A stretch of 64,000 bases of DNA from Capniomyces stellatus (lineage: Eukaryota > Kickxellomycota > Harpellomycetes > Harpellales > Legeriomycetaceae), in NCBI GenBank assembly GCA_001661515.1, contig LUVW01000022.1, positions 376,013 to 440,012 on the forward strand, in the 5' to 3' direction. Each line of letters opens with the position of its first letter. Positions within the stretch are counted from its first letter, which is position 1. Both the position numbers and the translations under genes were made by a program. This document shows, one piece after another, positions 20,601-29,993 of this stretch. The notes below the pieces were generated by a model. It had not been told where the DNA came from, made no database searches, and saw nothing but the letters and a program-made list of their open reading frames with translations.

Positions 20601-23600
20601 CTACTAGACTCGGAAAGTAAATCGCACCATCTTCCAAATTGGCTTTTACATTAGGCACAAGTTTCAGCAATGTTGTGCTGTATGGACTTGGCTCCAATTC
20701 TTGCTTAGTAACACTAATCAGTCTCATTTTCAGACTCTTCCACTCGATTATGTATACATGTACAAAATTATCAGTAACTAATTCTTTTTCTGATTCTGTT
20801 TCTACTTCAGCTTTTGTTTCTGATTCTGTTTCTGCTTCAGCTTTTGTTTCTGCTTTGTTGGGAATCCGACAATCGAGCTTCTGATCAACAATTCGCTTCC
20901 AAACCACAGCCACCACAAAGTACTTGTTATTCTTGAACTCTATATCCGCATGTGTAACTGCCCACACACCTTCCTTTGCAGCACTGCCTTCCTCGCCCCC
21001 CTTACTCCGGTCTGTGCCAGATGTTTTCTCGCTGGCTTTGGGCACACATAGATCTATAAACTGCTGTTCGTCAAGTCCCATACCTTTGCAGTTTATAATA
21101 AACCTTCCTGCACACGTCAAAATCACATTTGTGTATCCCAAGTGCGTTCTCTTTAACAGCCCTGCCTCCTCCCCCTTCCAAACCCTCACACTTGTACTTG
21201 TACTTGTACTTGCACTAGTATTTGAATTCGTATTTGTGGCTTTTGGTTTAGTGGTTATGGTTGCTTTGTATTGCCTGTTTTGTGGAACCCAATAAACGGC
21301 TGCTACTGGTCTTTGCATGTCCAGTCTCTGTGTTACTTTGTACCCAACCGTACTTTCGTCCTTTTCGTATATACACATCCTTCCTCCTGGATCACACACC
21401 CCCAATCTATCGCCACTCTCGTCCCAAAACACCAAACACGCGCCCTTGTCGCTACTCAAACTTTTGCCTCCCAGGTGATAGTTGTACTTTATAAAGCTCT
21501 TCATGTTCAGCAGGTTGTAGTTCTGGTTGAAATTCTTGTAATCGTTGTAATTGTACGACCCCAACATCCCCGCGCTTCCCTTAAACCCCTCCACATCCAC
21601 CTCCAGTTGCCCAGCCTCCACCATGCCTCCTCCCCCCAACCTAAACAGCATCACTTGGCTCCCCATCATTCTCTGATCCTTGCTTCCTATATGACTCTCG
21701 TCCATCAACAAACTCGACGTCTGCTCAACCGCATCTCTTGGACTCAGCCGGTGCTTTTCCTTTTCATCCGTCTCGATCTTTTGCGCCACGCTTATCGCCA
21801 CCACGTTCTGCGAGCTCCATTCCACTGTTGCCGCCTTCACCCCCACCTGCATCCCCTTATACATATCATCCACCCCCCTGTATATTTCTGTTCCCATATT
21901 CAGCCCGTTTCCTAGCACATAACTGTACTTTTCGTAGTTTGCTCCTATATAGTACTTGTTCCTATCTATCCCTGCATTCGACTCCAGAAATCTCCTCGTC
22001 ACCTCTAACTCCCCACCGTCCAGCTCTGATTCCGAATCTATTTCCTCTCCTCTTCCTCTCTTTCCTCTAAGCTCCGACTCGCTGCCTACCCCCTTTGGCG
22101 ACTCTGACAACGACCGCTTCATCTTTTTGATTGGCCTAGCCTCCCCATCTGAATCCTCCTCACCTACCGAGTCCATCACCCCTTTCCCTATTCCTATTCC
22201 TATTCCTATTCCTATTTCTTTCCCTTTCCCTTTCCCTTTCCCTTTCTCTTTCCCCACCACCATTTCCCCCCTTTCCCCACTTTCTGATTGCGTGGGCACT
22301 AATGACCGTGTTCTTTTTATTCCCAACGGCGTCTGCTCTTGATTCAAGAATTCTGTAACCATCTTTTTCATCTTTTCCTTTTGTTCCTCTTTTTCCTTTT
22401 GTTCCTCCTTTTCCTTTTGTTCCTCCTTTTCCATTTCCTTTTCCTCCTCCTTTTCACCGACTTTATCAACAGTACTCTCTTTAACAATACTCTCTTTAAC
22501 AATACTCTCTTCAACAGTACTCAATTCTAATCCCAACCCTACTACCGACTCACTCTTTTCCTTTTCTTCAGTATCAACTTCCATACTATCAATAGTCTCG
22601 TTACTCCCATCCTCTTCTTTTACCTTACTATCACTATTGTTGCCCGTTTCTTTTCCATTGCTCTCTTCAATCAATTCATCTATTCCTGGCTCGTTCACCC
22701 CTTCCTTTTCCTCCACCTTTTTATCACCATCACCATCAACTTCAACTTCAACTTCAACCTCCTTTTCTACTTTTTTGTCTTTTTCCTTTTCTTTTGCTAT
22801 TGTTTCGGGTATTGTCTCTGGCTCCTTTATGTCAATTGCTTCAATGTCTACATCCACATCTACATCAACATCTACATCAACATCTACATCTACATCTACA
22901 TCCACATCAACATCATCTACATTCATCTCTGTTTCTGCCTCCTCTTCTGTTTTGGCCCCTATTCCCAAATCCGCCATCAAATCCGCCCTAACTCCCGATT
23001 CAATATCCGCCCTCACGTCTGCTTCCACACCTGTCTCCACATCCGCCTCTAAATCCGCCTCTACATCTATATACACCTCCCTAATCCCCTCAATCTCTTT
23101 CTCTGGTTCCTCATTACCTGGTTCTATTAAGTATCCTTCCTCTTTCTTGATATTTGTTTCCTGGCTTTCGTTTACCGCATCGTCATCCATAATATCTATT
23201 ATACCTTCCTTTTCCTTTTCCTTTTCTTTTTCCTCATTCATCGATTCAACATCAACATCAATTTCAATCTTCTCTACATCCTTCACTCCATTGATCCCAT
23301 TTATATCAATTACTACTCTTTCTTTAGCCACATCCTCGCTTTCTTTGCCTTTTCCCTCTTCGGATACCCTTTTCTCGTCTTCTATATCATGTACTGGTTC
23401 TTTTGAAGTTAATAATCCCGTATTTGACCCTAAATCTTGCTCCCCCTCAATCTTAACCTCCTCAATTTTAACCTCTTCATCAATTTTAACATCCTCATCC
23501 ATTCTGCTCTCCTTCTCAATCTTGGCCTCCTCCTCAATTTTAACCTCTTCCGCAATCTTAACCTCCTCCCCAACTCTTTCCTCGCTTTTGGCTTTTACTG

Positions 23601-24669
23601 TGGCCTCGGGTTTAGCCTCGTCAGCACTCGTTATTATTCCCGCACTACTTTCACTATTATCCTTTTCATCCCCATCCAAGCCTGTGCTATTATCCCCAAC
23701 AAACAAAACCTCGTCGCCACTAAAAGGATTCGGTGTTCTTTTACCTTCTTTATCCTTCTCGCCCTCCCCATTTCCAATCTCCTCTATAACCCCAACTCCT
23801 GCATTTTCGCTGTTGGTATCTTTGATAATCCCTCCAGCAGCTCCCGCTTTGATACCCTCAAACTCGCTTTTGTCTATAGCTATCTTTGCCCCAGTGTCAA
23901 TGCCAGCTCCAGCATTTGAATCAAGTCCAAAGTCCAAATTCATTCCAAAATCCAAATTCAGTCCGTATTCCATGTTCAGTCCATAATCCATGTTTACTCC
24001 CAAATCTAAATTCTTCAGCTCCTCGTTTCCTCCTCCTGGCCCAACCAAACCCCCATCCGTGCCCAAATGCAAGTTCAGCCCCTCAAGCACCTTGTTGAAA
24101 TCAAAGCCCAACATCTTGGTCATCGAGTCATTGCTATCCTCATCCACATTTACCTGTTCATTCTCTTTCCCGTTTTCGCTTAATAATTCCATTCCCGCTA
24201 CCGGATTCTCTCCGCTTTTCTGAAGGCTCATCTCCTCCCCATTCTCCCCCATCTCTATATTCTCTCCTACATTCATTCTCACTCCAACTCCTGCACTCGA
24301 AGTTGGCTCACCTATTACTCCCCCCAACCCTGCTATTTCTCCTATATTGTCTTGGCTCAATTTTTCTGCTACCCCAACCTTCGTCTCTGCATAACTCATC
24401 CCCCCAGTTCCAGTCTCGCCATCTACTTGTGGCACCGCATCCCCCACCTGCTTTATACCAGTCGTCTCTATCAAAACAGCCACATTTCCCCCATTCCCTA
24501 TGCTATTATCTATACATATTCCTCCTGTTTCCTCTTTATTGCCCAAACCCTCATCAGCCTCATTTTTTTCGTTTACTTTGTTTTGCTCACTTTCCATTCC
24601 TTTTAGTTTATCTTTCAAATCATTAGTATCAATATTGCTGCTATCTATCAAAGAAAAGTCAAAATCCAT
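17632..24669 (-). CDS. MED16: Mediator tail subunit 16 (MED16/Sin4-like), giant single-exon form
   Basis: 2345 residues without an intron; family members usually have 800-1000. From about residue 950 the sequence follows MED16: VEWSSQNVVAIS (first WD-like strand), GKSLSSDKGACLVFWDESGD, LGVCDPGGRMCIYE and RPVAAVYWVPQN. A helical middle follows, then the C-terminal zinc-like module, with CLLCGNFS near residue 2263 and YCKNCVCGGSWIVL as the last residues (family form C-x2-C-G ... C-x-C-G-G-x-W). The first about 930 residues are extra: acidic, low complexity, with Glu/Lys-rich coils, a D-V-x11 run near residue 600 (about 22850-22910), MDYGLNMEYGLNLDFGMNLD near residues 225-250, and Gly-Ile and Gly-Lys runs near 820. 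MED16 belongs to the Mediator tail contacting activators. The long reverse frame at 22637-23986 is a shadow of these repeats. Confidence 0.8.
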   Translation of the reverse strand: MDFDFSLIDSSNIDTNDLKDKLKGMESEQNKVNEKNEADEGLGNKEETGGICIDNSIGNGGNVAVLIETTGIKQVGDAVPQVDGETGTGGMSYAETKVGVAEKLSQDNIGEIAGLGGVIGEPTSSAGVGVRMNVGENIEMGENGEEMSLQKSGENPVAGMELLSENGKENEQVNVDEDSNDSMTKMLGFDFNKVLEGLNLHLGTDGGLVGPGGGNEELKNLDLGVNMDYGLNMEYGLNLDFGMNLDFGLDSNAGAGIDTGAKIAIDKSEFEGIKAGAAGGIIKDTNSENAGVGVIEEIGNGEGEKDKEGKRTPNPFSGDEVLFVGDNSTGLDGDEKDNSESSAGIITSADEAKPEATVKAKSEERVGEEVKIAEEVKIEEEAKIEKESRMDEDVKIDEEVKIEEVKIEGEQDLGSNTGLLTSKEPVHDIEDEKRVSEEGKGKESEDVAKERVVIDINGINGVKDVEKIEIDVDVESMNEEKEKEKEKEGIIDIMDDDAVNESQETNIKKEEGYLIEPGNEEPEKEIEGIREVYIDVEADLEADVETGVEADVRADIESGVRADLMADLGIGAKTEEEAETEMNVDDVDVDVDVDVDVDVDVDVDVDVDIEAIDIKEPETIPETIAKEKEKDKKVEKEVEVEVEVDGDGDKKVEEKEGVNEPGIDELIEESNGKETGNNSDSKVKEEDGSNETIDSMEVDTEEKEKSESVVGLGLELSTVEESIVKESIVKESTVDKVGEKEEEKEMEKEEQKEKEEQKEKEEQKEKMKKMVTEFLNQEQTPLGIKRTRSLVPTQSESGERGEMVVGKEKGKGKGKGKEIGIGIGIGIGKGVMDSVGEEDSDGEARPIKKMKRSLSESPKGVGSESELRGKRGRGEEIDSESELDGGELEVTRRFLESNAGIDRNKYYIGANYEKYSYVLGNGLNMGTEIYRGVDDMYKGMQVGVKAATVEWSSQNVVAISVAQKIETDEKEKHRLSPRDAVEQTSSLLMDESHIGSKDQRMMGSQVMLFRLGGGGMVEAGQLEVDVEGFKGSAGMLGSYNYNDYKNFNQNYNLLNMKSFIKYNYHLGGKSLSSDKGACLVFWDESGDRLGVCDPGGRMCIYEKDESTVGYKVTQRLDMQRPVAAVYWVPQNRQYKATITTKPKATNTNSNTSASTSTSTSVRVWKGEEAGLLKRTHLGYTNVILTCAGRFIINCKGMGLDEQQFIDLCVPKASEKTSGTDRSKGGEEGSAAKEGVWAVTHADIEFKNNKYFVVAVVWKRIVDQKLDCRIPNKAETKAEAETESETKAEVETESEKELVTDNFVHVYIIEWKSLKMRLISVTKQELEPSPYSTTLLKLVPNVKANLEDGAIYFPSLVVVQSKPVGAGKYSNQVHLFSMGVGHLDEFQVSQIYKHERCGELVIDLQVLNKNILIGGCDSVDSEFVPWVIGLSNGDVLSLEYSQTTGLVEEFICIQNSSATAGGLVFGTRINCATSLVLQIKSAKSNNSAINTVDSGGDVVGVMELGMLSIQHQWKMVLQSKNSTNVSGITDNTSAGVDQKIEMDWFLATKLVLSILNNNDSSDIISMVVSYNAANCGPEGGVCKSIVAKAGRILGDVLLGGTSQVEKRESGGNSGGEGEKAGGIRADFLIDPSSSVSLKFNVYFGVVGKILSACGFELESSNIMLMLHLASVSFVYQSLVNLDSELNHFNSKLFVTNETPTNNTNNDIGGGSGNDEEYLEFWALQFPKFVSVAVWSLKAMTVMIKDIFLNYNSTNNSANINSSTSSGEKIINNGLGRLVLLILPQPLSAIMDCLSLVAILANDAKVKKAMILSKIEQIDAGVSGKAGSGLSRERLSEWYDFIGWFEYFIGVSDPSQKPRSDGSCESGYDRLPLSFETISRIINQIVSAFTSTMMANSSSSSSTNDITAATATAAVTADHQDDESKDLAKKMCPGLATLITNKLENMDSEFNNMLISSINSIFELEFINASSRDIEGLVCYRSKSMGVLSVKSPLSVVDLAKFQLNLISNTNTSLSPPAKPSRANEQGQIDGGIDALSEFDVPTIDMANLLFHGLNTSSPSFATAASQASSADSASQIGQHTSLNTYNISTNAAPAGRSTTDNLVPNYQESSLGSGLNANANTNIGSSFGLVPSTDSQFLVVTNKYPNYNPKSSANESVSSGNRLLMEVVNKSGVYPRLLKEYVNPTNNYFDAVSKSLVTLSISSHRLNYELGFQTNQIQAGSLPTPGNTADPHFDPVNADADAVAVADNNQTNNPPTHSVMSGFKVCLLCGNFSVPSSSNRFKYPAHSNFSSTVSKKRSRSGVDFDVGGGSGASGGSGPDIEFDYLFSVVNRRYCKNCVCGGSWIVL

Positions 24670-25661
24670 CTTTCTTCTTCCTCTTACTTTTCCCTTTCTT
24701 TTCCCTTTCCTTTTTAGATTCTGCCTTTTACTTTTGCCTTTTTATATATATATCTGGTCTTCACAAATTCGAATCAAACCCTTTGATGGCCAGTATATAG
24801 CTCGATATGGTTTTTTATCTTCACCCTACTCTGTACTATTATATTACTCTTAAATCGTGTCTTCCCTAAAAAGCTGTGAATTTACACCGATTTGTATGTT
24901 ATCGCTCTTATCCTTCAATTTTAATTGCACAATCCTCGCCTTTATTACCCCACCTCCTGCTTCTGTGTGAATACTTACTAACTATTTCAATAAAAGTGCA
25001 AGTGCGTGGAAAAAGTATACTTTTACAATAAAAAATATCCGTTCACGCTTTAGCAATGCTGTTTGTTTGCTTGATTGCTATTCCTTTTTCATTCAGTTAA
25101 TTCATCTGCTTGCTTATTCTTGCTTTATTATTTCCACAGTTTGGCGTATTTTGTTCATTTGTTTTGTTTTTTTTTCATATTTACTTTTTTTATATTTTTT
25201 TCAAAAAATAATTACAACTTGCTTTTAACCCATTTTTATTTTATCAAAACACCATTACTATTTGTCGAAACCTTTAGCAACAATCGTTTGAATTATTCCA
25301 GCTATTTATTTGTTTAAATCAACAAAAAACATCCCTCCAAAATTTTAACATTTGGCGCTTACGCTTTACTAAATTACGTACGTGTAACCTAAGCGCCGGT
25401 CAGTTATTCAGTTCAGATTACACCACCACCTTGTTTCGGCGGCACTTTATATTTGCTCTTAATCTTAAAAATAACATAAAACAACATATAAACAGTAATA
25501 TAAGAGGATGTTTCCTAGTAACTTTGGCGCGTATAAATCGTTACTAAGCCTTGCTTTTTTTTAATCCAAAAACTACAGTCATGAACTTTACACAGACCGT
25601 ATCCAGGTAAAATATTTCCAAAAAAATAAATTGTTGACTAGCCAGCTTTTTCATCGCCCCC
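24670..25661. other. Spacer between MED16 start and the lyase gene end
   Basis: The first 150 bp are pyrimidine-rich promoter or leader sequence of the MED16-like gene, with tatatatat at about 24743. The rest is AT-rich with T-runs. No gene seen. Confidence 0.5.
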
Positions 25662-27031
25662 TTAAGCAGGTCTACCTTGGTTCTCAACAACGTTTACTCT
25701 ATATACACTGCGCACAGAATTAAAGCAATAAATATCGCCCTCACGCACCATAGCATCCTCAGATATGCCACCAGACACGTTTGTATCGCCAATGCCAACA
25801 AATCTTCTGATTTCTTCAACGCTCACCGCGCCTTCAGCCAGCTTTCCCTCCCTCATCAATAGTCCTCTCATTGTTCCTCCAAGCAACCCACAATTTACCG
25901 GTGGTGTGACCATTCTGTATTCCCCTGTTACACCTAGTTCTGATATTGCTATATTTGCTATAGTGGTTTCTGTAACTTGCCCCCCCTTGTTGTACATTAT
26001 GACATCAAATATCGGACCGCTGTACTCGGCCCCTAAAACCCGTATATTCAACGTATAATTAGAATCCTTTTATAAACGCAAAAGCGTAATACTTTTTTTA
26101 TTTATTTTTCATCACTGGTGTAGCTGCTCTGTATTACCATTTCTATATCGGACCAGGTCGTAAATATCCCGATGCGTGGTTTTGAACTTGATAAATGGAC
26201 TATCTGTATCCGACGCCTCTTTGTCAATTACAACTAATTTGATTTCTATTAATCATACATGTGACGCGTTTTATGTTTACGCTTGCTATACTTTTGGTCG
26301 ACGTTGGTAGCAAAAGCAAAGTACCATTGACTTGTGCCAATAATTCAGCCATATCTACCCTTTACTTATATATAGATAGTATAGAAACTGTTGGATGTAC
26401 CTTCTGTGTTTGAGCCTTGTGGTTCTGGTGTCACCTGAACTGCCAACGCACAACTTGTGTTCATCAGTATCCTTACCTACTGCCATGTATAGCAAATACT
26501 TTTTTTTAAAAAAAATAAACAATTCGGTCTAGAATTTAATCGACATTGCGTACTTCAATACTAAATGGGCCCCGTTAAACTTGACATGGCTCTATTATTA
26601 TGTAGCTAGCTCTGTACTAACCCTAAACACACAATCTTGAGTGTTGCTTTCTAAGCTCGATCGAATCTCTTTTACTATCTTTTCAGCAATAACATCTTTT
26701 GTTGGAATATTTGCAAATGGCTTCATTTCAGTGTCCTCCCAGTATTTCTGAAAAAAGCCGGCAGCCGAAATCATTCGGTCGATATGTTCCTCGAATAACA
26801 TGCATTCATCTAAAACAGTTTAATACAATACAATAAAGAACAGAATTAGTCATTTCATGGTTTCATACTGTCGCGCCTTCCCATAAATTGTGGACCTAAG
26901 CCTCTATATGTGCAAATATTATTCAAACCTTGAATGGATGGCAGGATAGTGGTCTCGAGCAGAGAAAAGTTGTTTGGAATTGAGTGGCGCTCTTTTGGAT
27001 TCAAACATTCGGTGCAAAATTTCGGTTCCAT
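25662..27031 (-). CDS. ABZ2: 4-amino-4-deoxychorismate lyase (class IV aminotransferase fold), six exons
   Basis: PLP enzyme that splits 4-amino-4-deoxychorismate into p-aminobenzoate and pyruvate for folate synthesis. Exons: 27031-26929, 26809-26622, 26476-26401, 26354-26292, 26245-26138, 26032-25662; 302 residues. Signatures: FSLLETTILP and LFEEHIDRMISAA at the N-terminus, CVFRVRIL, FIKFKTTHRDIYD with the candidate PLP lysine, VTETTIANIAI, then TPPVNCGLLGGTMR, and a terminal EGDIYCFNSVRSVYR. The exon 4 donor was set at GTATAG (26291), because the nearby GTAAAC at 26280 breaks the frame. A branched-chain aminotransferase is the alternative within the fold, but the T-P-P-x3-C-G-L-L-x-G-x-x-R block favours the lyase. 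Five short introns in under 1.4 kb make it the most finely split gene here for its length. Confidence 0.85.
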
Positions 27032-27610
27032 GCTCGCAATTTAAAATCTTTATACTCTGTTTAATACGATCGAATACACTTTATATAGAGTGATGTTTTG
27101 TTGACCAAGAACCATATTATTCTATCTTTATCTTCGTAAATCACTGTTGAACTTGCTTTAATCTTTCGAGAAATAACTTGTAATTTCGCGTATTGCGAGT
27201 AACCTGATCCATCATTTAATCGTTTTTTCTGCAAACTATCAATAAAGCTGCTTTTACAAACCTCAAATTCATTTATCGATTAGCCAATTGGCTTGTCGGA
27301 CAAAATTAAAAACCAACATTCCTTCAAAAAAGAAAAAAAAACTCGATATTTTTCTGCTTTAGCTAATGAGATTCATTCGATATTTCTTCTAAAGTGAAAA
27401 TGAATAACCAGTAGAATATCGATAATAATAAAAATCAGTAGAAAAATATAGGGTTTTATTAGCTTTTGGATATCGGGTCTATTTAAATCATCGTTAGATA
27501 GCACAGACTAAAAAAACCGTTTACTGATCCTGTTTCTTTTGTCAACTTGGAAGTCGTGCCACAACTTTAGAACATAGTACACTGATAATATATACATAAT
27601 TTAATTAAAG
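27032..27610. other. Divergent promoter region
   Basis: AT-rich 580 bp between the divergent lyase and DUF1764 genes, with attaatcg/cgattagc elements on both strands near 27218-27290. No coding content seen. Confidence 0.5.
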
Positions 27611-28135
27611 ATGAGCAAATCTTCATTCGAAATCGATGAAATATTCGGGACCAAAGATAAAAAAAGTTTGGGTAAATTTGAGCCTAGCAGCCAAAAGCTG
27701 GCGAAACAAAATCCCTTGAGCGCTAAATCCGGGGGCTTAGCGAGCCTAGACACAATTCAAAACAAGTCTACTTCCTCAGTAAACAAGTCTACAGCCAAAA
27801 AAAGCAAAAACAAGAAAAACAAGAAAAAGAAAAGCGATGAACAAACAACTGAGGCGTCTAAACCCAAAAACGACAGTGTTGATCTATTCAAAGATTCGGA
27901 CGTTAAAGTTGTTGACGCCACTGGTAGAGGGAGCAATCCGTTGTTAAAGGATACAGGGAGCTCCCAAAAGATCATGCGTGCCCAAGACTGTGAGGATGAT
28001 TTTGCTGATTCACGAGGAATCAAGCCAAGAATTACTGACGAAAATATGAAGGTTTACTACGTAGATGATTTGAAAATTGGAGAAGGAGATGGAGATACTG
28101 ATCTATGTCCATTTGATTGCAACTGTTGTTTTTAA
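27611..28135 (+). CDS. DUF1764 family protein
   Basis: A 174-residue single-exon protein. The N-terminus begins with FEIDEIFGTKDKK (family I-D-x-I-F), a Lys-rich linker covers residues about 62-75 (KKSKNKKNKKKK), and the C-terminus carries the family hallmark: RITDENMKVYYVDDLKIGEG followed by GDTDLCPFDCNCCF at the very end, with four closely spaced Cys. These small basic eukaryotic proteins have no settled function; the Cys cluster at the terminus could bind metal. Divergent from the lyase gene, 579 bp apart. Confidence 0.9.
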   Translation: MSKSSFEIDEIFGTKDKKSLGKFEPSSQKLAKQNPLSAKSGGLASLDTIQNKSTSSVNKSTAKKSKNKKNKKKKSDEQTTEASKPKNDSVDLFKDSDVKVVDATGRGSNPLLKDTGSSQKIMRAQDCEDDFADSRGIKPRITDENMKVYYVDDLKIGEGDGDTDLCPFDCNCCF

Positions 28136-28544
28136 ATGTTGTAGATTAAGGCAGATAAATGACACAGTACATAGATAGACCCATCCTCGATTTAAACAGG
28201 ATCACACACCATATGATTTCAACTAGATTTATTTACTTTTATTATAACAGCGCTGTATTGGGTTAAACCTTTATTTAATATAAACGATAGTTATTAAAAC
28301 AATACTTTAACTTGCAAGACATCCGCATATGATTTACGGTATTGTGAGGTATTGGAAATGTGGCTGGAACGCGTTGGGCGACATTGTTCACGGTTTGTAT
28401 GGTTTATTTATACACCAAGTTTCAAACTGTCTATATACCAAACTTTTATTTGTTTTACACCAAGTTTTTATTTGTTTATACACCAAGTTTCGATCTGTTT
28501 ATTTATACATCAAATTTTTATTTGTTTATTTATAAATACAAGAG
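28136..28544. other. Convergent spacer with degenerate repeats
   Basis: From about 28410 to 28540 there are four diverged copies of a roughly 30-bp unit (caccaagttt...tatttgttta). Short frames here are products of the repeat. Immediately after comes the 3' end of the arrestin gene. Confidence 0.6.
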
Positions 28545-29993
28545 CTAGTCCGAGCGGGATGAGTAGCTAGGTACTTCTAGGCTAGATCTGGTTTTGCAAA
28601 CCATCTGATCCAAATGAAAGTCTTCGTAGAGAGGTAGCTTGTTCAAGTAGTCCAGGCTCTCGGGTCTTTTGGGCACAACAAACACTGGTATGCTTAGCCA
28701 AACGCAATGTTCGTGTGATTGGTTATTCCTGATGTTGATTGTAAATTTTAATCTATGAGTGACTTTTGCGTGCTGGGATGTTGAATCGTACATCAATTTG
28801 AATTTACTCTCTGGTAAAGCTAGGCTTATGGCGTCAGACTCTACGCCAACCAGCTTGGTTCCAGACTCTACCTTTGGGAACCCATCGACTATATCGTCTA
28901 GGTTAGAAACTGTAATGCATCTCTTCAGCCCCTCGAGCGCGCTTGTAAAAAAGTTTCCTATGCTTGGAAGCTTTTTCTGGTTGGAGAACTTTGGCTTTGA
29001 CGTAGCTGACGATGTTCTTCTTGTGCTCGAGTTTATTGAGAGTTTATCGACCGACGCTTTGTACGATGGTGGCGGCGCCATTTTCCCTGAGACTGATGAA
29101 ACTATCTTTGTTGACTTTTTTTTATGCAATCCATCAAGCGACGAGTACCTTACATTCTCGATCATCATTACGCCAACTGAAAGCACAACCAACCCTTCAA
29201 CTCTTGGCTGGAACAAAAACGTGGTTTCTACTAGACTCCCCTTTGTAAAAACATTTGTTGGTACTGTTATTCTTATATCGCATGCGTTCTTCCATGTCTT
29301 TTGTATATCCACACCCGACACATTCAGCATTCCATCTACCAACACATCTCTTTTTATCTCTAGTTTTTCCTTAACAGAAGCCGTTGTAAACATGCTGGTT
29401 CCCTGAACAGTCGCCTTTAGATAATATTTATTAAAATAGTTTTCCAAGTGTACACTTTCTACTATTGACCCTTGGATCGGCAGCGAAAAACTAAACTGGT
29501 GCACTCCAGCCGTCAACAGCGTGGGGTCGTTTACCGTTTCCAACAATGCCCACCTCTGCAGAATCAACTTTTCATTCTGTTTAAAAGGAACCCGGTTATT
29601 CAAGCTGTCTACTACAATTCATATATAATAGATGTTATAGACCTTGGCTCATTTTGCTTTCTTGTTTTTGCAAATTGGTTTCCTGTGTTTTTTAACTATA
29701 CATTCTGGAAATACGTTTGCCTGATTCCTCCAAGTAAGCAAGAAGTTACCCAATTTATACAGTTAAAATCCCACATAATAAATAAACTAGTTACCCTTAT
29801 TCCAATTTAAATTCATCTCATTTATAAACTCCAGCTCAATTCTTTTGATGTTTACGGGGCTATCTGCTTTTACCATAACCATTCCTCCCAGAACAAGACC
29901 AGGTGCCTCGTCGTTTGTTCCTCTTAGTAGCACATAGCTTTCATCAAACTTTATATTTACACTCAATGACTTTGATTTGCTCACCATCTTCAT
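28545..29993 (-). CDS. Alpha-arrestin with PPxY motif, two exons
   Basis: Exons 29993-29795 and 29611-28545 (183-bp intron, phase 1), 421 residues. Arrestin N-domain: VLLRGTNDEAPGLVLGG, PVNIKRIELEF and HQFSFSLPIQGSIVES. Arrestin C-domain: TKGSLVETTFLFQPRVEGLV, then after a loop RLKFTINIRNNQSHEHCVWL and PVFVVPKRPESLDYL. Fungal alpha-arrestins recruit the Rsp5-type ubiquitin ligase to plasma-membrane transporters; PPSY at about residues 247-250 is a standard WW-domain ligand. No signal peptide, consistent with a cytosolic adaptor. Joining VDS to LNNRVPF across the intron was fixed by phase. Confidence 0.88.

Noticed and set aside
17684..22342. Other long frames on both strands within the MED16-like gene
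   Set aside because: Shadows of a well-supported 2345-residue frame in an AT-balanced, stop-poor region.
22637..23986. 449-codon plus-strand frame, Ser/Thr/Pro-rich
   Set aside because: It is the reverse image of the acidic low-complexity part of the MED16-like gene. Its composition follows from Glu/Asp codons read backwards, and it has no domain.
26281..26291. Extended exon 4 of the lyase ending at the GTAAAC donor
   Set aside because: Its phase is incompatible with the next exon, which carries the F-K-T-T-H-R lysine.
28759..29406. 215-codon plus-strand frame
   Set aside because: It lies wholly antisense to the conserved arrestin exon and has no family match.
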